From contig NMRA01000016.1 of assembly GCA_002633005.1 (NCBI GenBank), forward strand, positions 285,396 to 349,395: DNA of 64,000 nt, given 5' to 3'. Numbering within the stretch: position 1 is the stretch's first letter; each line of letters opens with the position of its first letter. Below are positions 23,901-33,117 of this stretch, piece by piece. The notes beneath the pieces were generated by a model. The model saw nothing but the letters and a program-made list of their open reading frames with translations, ran no database searches and was not told the DNA's origin. Source of the DNA: Phoronis australis. Lineage: Eukaryota; Phoronida; Phoronidae. The position numbers and the translations under genes are program-made.

Positions 23901-26900
23901 GCCGTGATTTAGTGCAGAATGCACTTTTTTAAAACCTAAAAAGGCTCACTTTTAAAATGTTGACTGTGTGAATAAGGTGTATGTTGTAGGGAAAGTGATC
24001 AAGCAATCAGTAATGATGTAGCTTCAGGCCAAATTTGATCAAAATCTTGTTAAGGTTAAAGGAACTAATGCAATGACTGTCTTCCATGTCTCGCGGACAG
24101 AGGATGAACAAAATAGCCCGTGCTATTTCAGGATACGCGCATAAAAATAACCAAAAGTGTAGCCAACGTCGTCATAATTAACATAAAATGCTGGAGGTTA
24201 TTTACTGCATATCAGGCATTTTTCAAAGCCTAATAGCGGGAAGCTTCCGCCATTTTTTTAAAACATCACTAGAAGAAACGGATAGAAAAGATTAGGCTTT
24301 ACCTATAATTGCAAGTTGATAAAAACACTGGACTATATAACTACAAAATTGAAAACCTTGGTATATGATTGGCTTCATCTATTTGCGTTGAAACTACGAT
24401 GCAATGATTTCTGTGATAATATTTCAAAGGACACAGCTTGACTAATGGTAATCTATTCAATTTCGCACACGCACAATTGCCAAAATCGAAATTTTCCAAT
24501 TTTCAATGCCAGATTTCAACGCCAAAATATTCAAAATTTACCACCTTTTGTTTTATGATAGCTGCTCTGAACACTCCCTGTTTATGATGAAGTCAATTTT
24601 TCTCAACAACATATATTTTTCTAAGCAAAATAAAATTCCACATCCGCCATAGTGTGACGAGGCAGGGCACTTGTCATTCATGTGCACTGTTTCAGCGATA
24701 TCATGCATACACATGGTTAACCTTACATTATTTTAGAGCCATGTACACTGACAACAGTTTTAGCACGGGCATAAGTCATATTTTGTTAAAGTTCAAATGC
24801 ACAAGATTGTTTGTCGGAACTACGACAGTGCTTTGGGTTACCAGTATATGCAGGCAGGGGAAAGAAGCAAGGCTGAAGACTATGTAGGACCTTTGTGAGA
24901 AATTTAAGAACTACTGGAATTACGTCAGCAAAAGCATATTTTATGAAAGTTGAGAGCCAGCATATTTACCTTATGTTTATACCAGTGTCATTAATTGGGT
25001 TGCGTGACCACGTTTTATCAGTAAAATTAAGATAAATCTCAAAAATCCTGAGATTTCTAAAGGATCATTTTGCTTTCGTTTTATGCAACTGTCGATTTTT
25101 TTCATCCAAATCGTATCGCCCCTTGTGCAAAATTACAGCATTTTCAAAACAATTCCTAAGTGTTTTAAAGAACAGTACACGAAACACACTATCTGAGAGG
25201 TGAATCTCATCAGCCATTTCTGATATAAGATGTTCTAAAGTTAGCGCAATTTGGACATTTTTTTATGGTCCTACATAACCCGAAGAAGCAAAAGAACGAG
25301 AAGAAGCTGAAAATGTTCGTGTTTGTCCGCCTGCAACGGAAACTGTTCCGAATGCAGCTGAACTGGCATCATTGTCGCAACTTACCATGAATTTCTGCAA
25401 CTGCGCTGTTGGCTGACTGAAGGAAATCTAGGAAGATTAATGGCTCGTTACTGGCACCAGACAAAAATGTACCCAGGGAAAAAGGGGGAAAGGACTCCAG
25501 GGTTACTGATTCTACGAGCCTGAGAAGGATTTTATGGACAATCTTTGTACAAAATTAAGAATAATTCAAAACAAGCATGATGTAAAAAACATCCATAATC
25601 ACAAGCGACAGTTTGCCAAAACGCCACAAGAGTAAAGCAGTGACTGTTTGCAGCATTCTCTAATTCATGAATTTCGAATCAAATAACAGATTATTCAATT
25701 AAAAATATTCACTTTGCATTAATTTTTCATTAAAATGGCATCACAAAATAGCGCGTGATATCGAACATCTTGTCTTTATTCATATCAAGTTAATTTATTT
25801 CACAACCCCAACAACTGAACACTCTGATCATCTGGCAAGGGTTGCATAAAATTCAATGTTATCCGTGACGTTAAGTAAAATATGTGGGCGCATAAAAATG
25901 CTTCTTTACGGCAACATAAGAAAATGAAAAAAGTGAGTAAAATAATTAGAGCTCATAAGACAAAAAATTCATCGTGCAATGAAATTAATATGTTTTCAAA
26001 AAGATTTCAGTCCTTACTTTAATCAGAGGTGGCTCTTTAGAGCGGAACCCGTGTGAAAATTTCACATTTTTGTCAGAGATTCCTCTGTTTTGTGGATTAC
26101 AATGGAAAAACTCATCCTATGACCCCACTTTGTTTTGCAGATTTGAAGTAGGCAAAGACCAAAGTACAAAAAAATATTTTTTAACATATTGGATCATAAA
26201 TTAAAACTGCCTAACTCCTTAATGGAGGGCATGGACACAAAAGTGTCGTGTACGAATGTCTAGAACTTTCCGTACCGAACAGAAACTGATAAGTTCTGCC
26301 GGGGAAAAAGAATGGACACATAATGTCCCTTTTGGAGGCCACACTAAACCACAAGTATGGAAAATATGACAAAACACCACTACGGGAAGGGCACAATTAT
26401 ATGTTAGTGTATATGTAGATGTTGACAGAAACTGGAGGTTAGCATTGCGTTTTCACTGTACAGTAAATCTCACTCACTAGGTGCTGGTGGCAATGTGGGC
26501 GAAACCACATGGCTCGCACAGGCTTGACTGACAGGTGATGACCCACGGGAGGGTTGAAGCATCTGCTCCTCATGACCACCAGATGGCAGTAGGTCATTCT
26601 CATCAAAGAACTCCTGCAGTCCCAGACTCTCTAGCTTGAAATCTTCTTCGTCAAAAGGCAGAGTCTTGTCCCAAAGGACAGGCCCCAAGAAGGCAGACGA
26701 AAAGTCAAAGGTTGAGTCATCTTCGAGAATCTTCTCCTTATCACCTGTAAGAATGCAACAGTAGAAATCAGTGAAATGCTAATGGTTATTTCCTGAAACG
26801 CCAAAGTGCTCTCTCTGATTTTATAGTATTAGCTGTGTGTCCATAGCACATTTTCTGCAGTTGCATACTGCTGCCCTGTGTACTACCATAATCACTAGTT

Positions 26901-29900
26901 AGAACTGAGATAAGTCTGCCACTGCCATTCTGATGCCAACAACATTTTCCGTTGCTCAGCACGTTGTTATGCAAATATTAAAACTTTGAAAGCTGGTTCT
27001 GGCATAATAAGTCATTCAACAATGCAATCGCATTGTGACTGACTGTTGCAAGCAGCTAGCACAACCACTACTGTGGAGACAGTCAAAATTTCTGAGCAAA
27101 CTGCAAGTGTTTATGCCGCAAACATACACCAAGGAGTTGCCTGACAAAACACAATATTTGTTTATACTTTTTGTGCTAGATTGATAGATTAACCTATTCA
27201 AGTCAGTGATAATAGTGTGCCAAGTATATAGTTCCAGAAGATTATGTAACGGCCATCTTGCGTTAAACTTACTGGGCTTGGAAGTGTGTGACCAGTCCTA
27301 TGGCCTACATCCACAATTCAATGGATCTGGTTCATAATTCATTCCAGTTAAAAAATGCCAAAATTTTACCATAAATCACCTAATTGCTACTAAGCCATGA
27401 CCAGACATTTGAAATACAAAGGTTCTCAAAATGTTATGATAACTCAGCCCACTACTCTGACACTTAACTGTCCATTGTTCTAAATACATGAAAAGCTCCA
27501 TTTAAAATTTGAACTGTTTGACCCAGCTTTGGCAAGTTTCCACCACAATGGTTGAAACATTGTGGCATAATGGAATTTATTTTTGCTGCAGAAATGACAG
27601 TGACACACTCAGCTAGTGTGAATGATGCCTTTGGTATGTGAATTACCAGATAGTATAGTGCCGTTTTCACTTACAAATTTGATACGGATCAGCTGACACA
27701 GAACAAGTTGCTCCAATGTGTTAACGGACTGACACGGCCCAAATTGACACCGCAGTGACAAATTTTTGCCACCCGTTTGTGAGGTAGAATAATTTGCGCC
27801 AGAACATCTTGTACTGTGTCAATTAAAAGTCTAAACGCGAAACTGGAGTAAGGCGGAAAGGATCATCTCTACTGCGCTTGTGCAATGACCTACATACGGG
27901 TTCTTTGTCTCTGCAACTCTTGTCATTTGTAAACCTGCACATGTGCGATCCAGTTTCTCCAGCCTTTAATTTCCGTCTTGCCACTGTTAGTGAGTTGTGT
28001 GTGTAAACGGCCGCTTGACACGGGTCAATTTGCTCCGTGTCAGTTGTGACGGGCAAAAAGTTGAAGTCTAAACGGGACCTAAGTCTAAAACCTGAGAACA
28101 CCATGTTTGGATTGATACTAAACCTGCTAATTACAGTAAACAACATAAATTACTCCTGGATACAAGTCATACCAAATATTACCAAAGTGCCAACATATAA
28201 AAAATCATTTAAAGCAGAATACACAAACTATACCTTGTGGAAACATGTTCCTGTCACTTAGAAAACCATCTCATCTGAGCAAATGACAAAACTGATGACA
28301 TTTCTTTAGCACTAAGATTTTTACATAACACAGTCGCATACATCTAGTTATGTAAACAAACCTAGAGGGAAATTACATAACTGATTCTTACTTTTTTCAT
28401 AAAAATACGTAAAAATTATGACTTAATATTGACAACTTCTGAGATTCACAGTTTACCAAAAAGATAACAATTTCCATGACTGATCATGTCATATTTTTTT
28501 CTGAAAAAAGGATTTATACATATATTCACAAGACATTGTTAATGACACACACAGACAGCTGCCTAAGTTGTTTCTGTCTGGTCTTGGAATCAATAAAAAA
28601 GTAGTTGTCACTGGGTGACCAGCAAGGAACTGACACTGTTTTCAATTCTGCCAATTTCAGTGGTCAAATTAGTTAAGTTGTCATATGTACCTTACGTGAA
28701 ACTGATCAGCCTTTCTTGGAACATCATTTTCGATGCAGTGTTGACGCCTATCACGTTCTCAACTTGGGCATTTCAAGCATTTGGGCACTGATTTATTAAT
28801 TACTCGGGAAGAGGAAATCCTTAACTTGCAACATCTCATGTAAAATGCACTTCTCCCATTGAAAAGCATGTCAAGTTAACACCATACAAATTCATAAACA
28901 ACACTACACTGTGCAACGGGGCGGACTTTCGCTTTAGAAATGTTATTTTTCATGACCAGGCTGGAGGACTTCCTATTTTTTGAATGAACAGCAAACAGGG
29001 TCGCGCCGCACGTTACACTTGTTTGCGTGACTTTCCTGTTACCCCAATTCATTAGTCATTCTTTGCAGTATTTCACACCCGCCGTGTCTCACTGTGTGTG
29101 CCGTCAGCTTATACTCTGTGGTGGCATTACTGCGTCATTTTATCTTCACTTGAGAATGAAACAAGTATGTTTCGATATATCGTGTGTCTTTTAATTATGT
29201 CGCTAGGTCAGTTACTGTATCTATGTTCAGTTGAGAGTAGAGTTTTATTCAGAAAGTATGAACGCAACGGAATAAAGACCGTGAACAATGAAAAGTGTCG
29301 TGCATTTAACAAATTCTGTATAACAGAAAACTTGCTCCCGAAGTACAGACATATTGATGAAGCATGTGCGTAAAATCTTGCATTACTAGAACCAAGTCGA
29401 AATAGAAGCAAAAGGTATACAGTTTCTACTTTTTAGCATTCGTAACATAATTGTTTTAAGCTCAATGAATAGTGTAGTTTTATTCATATTAATTATGAGA
29501 CAAGTGTTATTTCACCATTTTTTCCTATACTTTTTCAAAGGTGTACATTCATTCAGTTTAGTAACAAGGCTACAAATGTGGGCAGTGGCAGATTTAGGGG
29601 GGACAAGGGGACCATGGCCCCCCTAAAATTCTCCCAGATACCATTTGGCAGTTCGGGGTGCAAATTGCTTTCTAGCATATATGCGTGCACGCAGGGGGCT
29701 CGGGGGCGAATGCACAATGCATAGTCCTTGAGCAAAACCCCTTTACCTTTTTTAGTAATAAGGTCCACAAACCCAAAAATTCTAGACCCCTGCATCCCTA
29801 CATTGTAGGCTGGCGAAATTTTGGTTAAAAACCGGACGATCGCCGCATAAATTAAAGTTCATGCTAAATCAACGCTTCGTCAATTTAACATGAACTTTTT

Positions 29901-30595
29901 TATTTGTGCAGCGATCGTCCGTTTTTTAATCTTGCTGTGGCCAAAAATTGATTTTATTAGAAATTCTGGTTATTCCTGTGCCCTGACCCCCGTTAACTCA
30001 AAATCCTAGATCCGCCCCTGGTTCTTGAGCTGGGTGACTTGTCTTTTATGCTTACAAAATTTCAGCATATTCATTGATTTACTGCTATTGCACATGCGGC
30101 AGTTTATGGAAGTAGGCTACTAGTTACTACACCACATAGACTGATGGCACTTATGCACAACATAGCCTGGGCAAAGGGACGGTATATTGCCTAGGCTAGG
30201 CCTAGCCCTAGGCTAGGCCTAGGGACGATGAAGGGGGAAGGTGATAAAAAGCCTCGAAAAGGGGGTCACAAGAAAAATCATGCTGATGTGACGGTTCCTG
30301 ACTTAAAAGCAAGTAGCTTCAACCGATTAAAAGTCGTTGAGTATTATGCTTAGAGTAACTGGATATTTTAACTACCAAAAATCCCGCACCGCAGAAGCGA
30401 ACGTTAAACAAATCGCCATTAATTGTCCACCCTTCCGCAAGAACCAATGTGCCCGAGAAGTTTACTCGCTATTTCACGATAGCCCGCTCAAATGAGATCA
30501 GCGGCATCCTTACCAACATCCCCATTCGGAGGCGTCACCAACAAGTCGGGCTTTTCCAGAAGATCTCGAAGAGAGAAGTGCGGATTGGTGGACAT
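11697..30595 (-). CDS. HLF/TEF-like: PAR-type bZIP transcription factor (HLF/TEF/DBP family), complete CDS in 4 exons
   Basis: Coding exons on the minus strand are 30595-30514, 26744-26478, 16029-15824 and 11948-11697. Intron phases 1, 1 and 0 match at every join and the sum is 807 bases (268 residues plus stop), close to vertebrate HLF (295). An in-frame TGA precedes the start ATG. Landmarks: [12 protein letters not shown] near the N-terminus, LWDKTLPFD at residues 51-59, the PAR hallmark [18 protein letters not shown] at 163-180, basic region [13 protein letters not shown] at 204-216, and zipper leucines at 229, 236, 243 and 250. PAR-bZIP proteins bind TTAYGTAA as dimers in the nucleus and act as clock and metabolic output factors in animals. 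HLF, TEF and DBP cannot be told apart here, and an invertebrate may have a single pro-orthologue. Possible clock-type sites lie upstream. Confidence 0.95.
12741..12881. repeat. Long foldback hairpin in intron 3
   Basis: Arms of about 63-65 bases are nearly perfect reverse complements, sharing AATTTCGGGCCTCAAAAG on the left and its complement on the right, around a loop of about 11 bases (12806-12816). This is typical of a foldback MITE or a recent palindromic insertion. No coding content. Confidence 0.8.
13735..13930 (-). repeat. Dispersed repeat, inverted copy of 1831-2065
   Basis: Reverse complement of the repeat at 1831-2065, including ATAGGCTTGTGTGATAGA and TATCGTTCCAC. It lies inside bZIP intron 3. 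Confidence 0.6.
15824..16029 (-). CDS. HLF/TEF-like: PAR-bZIP exon 3: PAR domain
   Basis: A CTTCAG acceptor and an AAG/GTAAGAG donor bound 206 bases: two bases completing a phase-1 codon, then 68 codons ending in phase 0. It encodes [13 protein letters not shown] and then the conserved [19 protein letters not shown] and KKSKK, the proline- and acidic-rich extension that defines PAR-bZIP proteins. Confidence 0.96.
18740..18775 (-). ncRNA. Hammerhead-ribozyme-like motif, left arm of remnant 1
   Basis: Read on the minus strand, CTGATGA is followed by a short stem (TGAGAC paired imperfectly with GTATCG) and then GAAAT. This is the core order of a hammerhead ribozyme (CUGANGA, stem II, GAAA). Penelope-like elements are known to carry such motifs in their pLTRs. 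One stem mismatch and an extra U make activity uncertain. Confidence 0.45.
19517..19550 (+). ncRNA. Decayed hammerhead-like motif, right arm of remnant 1
   Basis: CTGATGA is followed by a perfect 6-bp stem (TGAGAC/GTCTCA, loop ATGCA), but the GAAA box is now AAAA. It mirrors the motif in the opposite arm at 18740-18775. The loss of the conserved G suggests an inactive ribozyme. Confidence 0.4.
20164..21026 (+). mobile_element. Penelope-like retroelement remnant 2 (GIY-YIG part)
   Basis: Inverted arms of about 240 bases (20164-20402 and 20772-21026; shared ATTTCATTGAAGACACGAC) flank an open stretch from 20441 to the TGA at 20728. This encodes a GIY-YIG-type endonuclease segment: [56 protein letters not shown]. 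These are the conserved C-terminal motifs of Penelope-like elements. It is about the same length as remnant 1's endonuclease and clearly homologous. The reverse transcriptase is absent, so this is a 5'-truncated, non-autonomous copy. Confidence 0.82.
20300..20325 (-). ncRNA. Hammerhead-ribozyme-like motif in remnant 2
   Basis: On the minus strand: CCTGAAGA, then GTG and CAC separated by one base, then GAAATATCGC. The CTGANGA and GAAA boxes are both intact. Stem II is very short, so folding is doubtful. It occupies the left inverted arm of the element, as expected for Penelope-type pLTRs. Confidence 0.45.
23827..23964. repeat. Inverted-repeat element in intron 2
   Basis: Two arms of about 46 bases (containing AGTGAGCC and TTTTTAGGTTT on the left and the complement on the right) flank a centre of about 45 bases. 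The form fits a small MITE or foldback. No target-site duplication is clear by eye. Confidence 0.65.
26478..26744 (-). CDS. HLF/TEF-like: PAR-bZIP exon 2: N-terminal activation region
   Basis: A TTACAG acceptor and a CTA/GTGAGT donor bound 267 bases, entering and leaving in phase 1. It encodes [13 protein letters not shown] and then the family signature [20 protein letters not shown] and [13 protein letters not shown], followed by a Ser/Pro-rich linker. In HLF and TEF the equivalent LWDKTLPYDG segment lies at the same place. Confidence 0.95.
29130..29373 (+). mobile_element. Penelope-like N-terminal fragment with pLTR remnant
   Basis: A pLTR-like stretch with a hammerhead-like motif (29147-29184: CACTTGAGAAT, stem GAAAC/GTTTC, GATATATCG) is followed by an open frame with [20 protein letters not shown]. 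That resembles [13 protein letters not shown] in remnant 1 at 19.7 kb, taken here as the N-terminus of the Penelope ORF. The open frame ends at 29373 and no reverse transcriptase follows. Confidence 0.5.
29583..30020. mobile_element. Short DNA-transposon-like element with GGCGGAT-type ends
   Basis: The left end CAGTGGCAGATTTAGGGG and the right end CCTAGATCCGCCCCTG are imperfect inverted repeats. Inside, 29825-29928 folds into a hairpin of about 45-bp arms (GGACGATCGC and its complement). No transposase is encoded, so this is non-autonomous. Similar single ends occur at 32421, 32522, 34800, 39076 and 48232. Target-site duplication is not evident. Confidence 0.6.
30514..30595 (-). CDS. HLF/TEF-like: PAR-bZIP exon 1 (start codon)
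   Basis: ATG at 30595 follows an in-frame TGA 21 bases upstream, which fixes the start. The exon encodes [19 protein letters not shown] and PPNGDV and ends in phase 1 at a G/GTAAGG donor, matching exon 2. The SLRDLLEKP segment corresponds to VLRSLLENP near the HLF N-terminus. The N-terminus is shorter than in vertebrate members. Short and weakly conserved, but phase and donor agree. Confidence 0.85.
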
Positions 30596-30696
30596 TTCTT
30601 GGATCGAAAATTTTCAACAATATTTCACTCCATCAGTCCCTCAAAAGTTGCTATCGATAAACAGTGTTAACAGGAGAGCGTCGATCGCGCGTTTTG

Positions 30697-30814
30697 ATTG
30701 GCTGCTTCACTGACCTTGTTAAGAAATAGGTTACTTCGTACGGTTGCACCAAGAAACTTATGTAAGTAATTTCATTGGCTCGAATAAATATAAAGGGGGA
30801 CAGATATTACGTTA
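30697..30814 (-). promoter_or_regulatory. Proximal promoter of the PAR-bZIP gene: D-box and CCAAT sites
   Basis: Reverse-oriented CCAAT boxes lie at 30697-30701 and 30774-30778. CTTATGTAAG at 30757-30766 contains a perfect PAR-bZIP core (TTATGTAA), about 162 bases upstream of the ATG. TTACGTTA at 30807-30814 is one base off the same core. Autoregulation by this gene's own product is an inference. Confidence 0.5.
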
Positions 30815-30955
30815 GTCTCACCGAGACTTTTATCAGTGTTCAAATCTTTCATACAGCATTAGTGTCGACAACAGATTAATTTCTACATTTATTTGTGCCA
30901 GTGTAAAGCTTGTAAAGCCTACAAATCAGCAGAAAGTGAAATTGCGGCAGCTGTG
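30789..30955 (+). promoter_or_regulatory. Candidate divergent plus-strand promoter and first exon
   Basis: TATAAAG at 30789-30795 is followed about 25 bases later by a pyrimidine-rich possible start (TTAGTCTCACC). About 140 bases on there is a good donor, GTG/GTGAGT, with the exon ending at 30955. No coding exon could be linked to it downstream. It could be a noncoding divergent transcript of the bZIP promoter or a fragment of a retroelement LTR. Confidence 0.3.
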
Positions 30956-31012
30956 GTGAGTCTATATTTACCTCCCTAAAACTAATGGGAGACCCGATAT
31001 AAGTATTACGGT

Positions 31013-31099
31013 AACGTGATTTCACGTGACCCACTAAAAATGATGCAACGAACAGTTGTCCGGATGTAAACTTGGCCCAGGGCCCGCACTATGACGTCA
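31013..31099. promoter_or_regulatory. Tandem E-box pair and full CRE upstream of the PAR-bZIP gene
   Basis: AACGTG (31013-31018) and CACGTG (31023-31028) lie 4 bases apart. TGATGCAAC (31041-31049) resembles a C/EBP-ATF element. TGACGTCA (31092-31099) is a perfect CRE. In vertebrates HLF/TEF/DBP genes are driven through E-boxes by CLOCK:BMAL1. Chance occurrence of individual sites is possible. Confidence 0.4.
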
Positions 31100-33031
31100 C
31101 TGATATGTTGTGAAGCAACCATAGGGTCTGAGGAGACACTGCCAGAGCGGCCTCGATAATGATAGATCAGTCAGAGGGTGTCCGGCACATTTTCTAAGGT
31201 GGGCTCATTCATTCCAGCCCACTTCACTACCGGGAATTTTCGGAAATGGCCCACCCAAAAGTATACGTCCATGCGCGCTTCGTAAAATTTTCCAAAAGTA
31301 CGCCCGCCACTAGGCGGTATTTTTTCGCAACTGTTGGCATATGTTCTGAAAATCTGATTGATTGCTCTGAAATACCTAGGCCCCACGGCCTAATACATGT
31401 AAATGTTTTCAATGTAAAATGGTGTTTATATTGACAAGACAACTGTGCTTTAATTGGAATCGCAATTTCACTCAGATGACTATTGATCAGTGCCGGACTT
31501 TGATCGATGGTTACTAGTAGTAACCGCTATGATAAGAGGCTTTCGGAGGCCCACTTTACGGCGGCACCGGGAGTGGCCTTCAGAATGCGATCACACCGGT
31601 ATGCAATCGTTTCTTCCTATGTGGGGGCCTCTACTTTCCTAAATCTCACCCTCATGGCTGGGTGGAGAGAACTGTAACGGGCGCGTACTAGCCCGGTGGG
31701 GACGTTTTGTTCGATAATTCGGCGCGAATGCCCCCGAGAAAAGTCGGGCCACCGGCCGGCGTTGGCGACAACTTGCTGGCGGTTCTTTTCAGCTCCGTTT
31801 GTGGGATCCGCACGGGGTCCAATATGCACCCAAATTTTATGTCAGCCCAACAATAATGCCAGGTGATTCTAAAAGTTCACTTCCACCGTGAGGCGTAACT
31901 AATGAGCAGTCTCTACTTATTCGTGCACGCCGAAGAATCGATTTGGTTCGTTCCCAGCTCTGAGAAGGGATTAAATTGCAGAGATGCATCCACTGAGGTG
32001 GCCATTGTGGAGTTGCACCATGCAATGAAGATGACATGGACAAAAAAAGTACCCGCAATAAGCGGCGAGGGGAAAAAATCACCGAGGAAGGGCCACCCGA
32101 ATAAGGAGTTCAAATTCTTGTGGACAAGCATTCAGTATAGCTGCAGCGACTGACCCCCCGCGTCGGATATTCGATCTGCGCTGCTTGCTGACACTAGACG
32201 ACGGTTAGATATTGCACCATAACTCCCGTACTGGCCGGGTCCGTTGACGTGCGGCCTTTTTGGTCGTCAACACATGTTTGCTTGTTGAATGATGCTGTTT
32301 TACTCCTCGGGGTTGCAATACCCGAGTCACGGATCAGTATTCACTCTTGACTTGGTATTCATTGTTTTTCTGGTGGTGGTCTTAGGGGAGGTTGTCCCCT
32401 GCACCCCTGCGCCCCTTAATTGATCCGCCTGTGTTACACGCCATTTTGTCGCCGAATAAGTGAGAGAGAGTCCTGTGTTGAAGCCAATGAGACAAAAAGC
32501 TATAGAGCTATAGCGTAAATACAGGGATGGATCCAAGATTTTTAGTTGGGGGGGGGGGGCCGGGGCAGGGCATAATGATTAGCCAGGATTTTGCTCGTCC
32601 GACATTCGCATCCCCCAATTGCCAAATGTAATCTGTTAGTGTTACACCGGCCTCTTTTTCCACAAATACGCCCGGGCGTATATTTTGTTTCATTTGACGT
32701 TTTTGAAAGGAGTGGATTCCGAATATCGCCCATGGAACTAGTTCGGAAATCCCCGGTAACTCAAAACAGCGCCGCAGGCCAGAGGGTCAGTTACTGATAA
32801 AAATGAACTTAGAGAAAACCACGGCACCTCAGAGTCAACAAACCAGAGAATAGAAAGATGCTAAAATGTGGTAACATAATCAGTGTTGGGCCTTTGAAAA
32901 CCCCGCATGAAACTTGAGTGCATTGATCCAGGGATTGCCGCCGGGGATGAGGGCGGGGTAAAGAGAGTAATGATTGCCCACCTCCAACAAATGAGGTGTG
33001 AGCCCCATGTAGGAATTTATTAACAAATCCC

Positions 33032-33117
<86 letters not shown>

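Larger units (their letters stand above)
16030..26477 (-). other. PAR-bZIP intron 2 (10.4 kb)
   Basis: GT-AG intron. It contains Penelope-like remnants at 18592-19834 and 20164-21026 and an inverted-repeat element at 23827-23964. The rest is AT-rich with no exon or family hit that I can support. A C-rich run with an ambiguous base lies at 17215-17229. Confidence 0.85.
26745..30513 (-). other. PAR-bZIP intron 1
   Basis: GT-AG intron of about 3.8 kb. It contains a Penelope-like fragment at 29130-29373 and a short terminal-inverted-repeat element at 29583-30020. No further exon is seen. Confidence 0.85.

Noticed and set aside
31617-32153. ORFs of 70-83 codons in GC-rich DNA
   Set aside because: High G+C lengthens chance ORFs on both strands; no motif or splice context supports a gene.
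33033-33117. Possible CRISPR-like array or satellite
   Set aside because: It is a simple TA/TATATG microsatellite; no spaced repeats of CRISPR type occur anywhere in the window.
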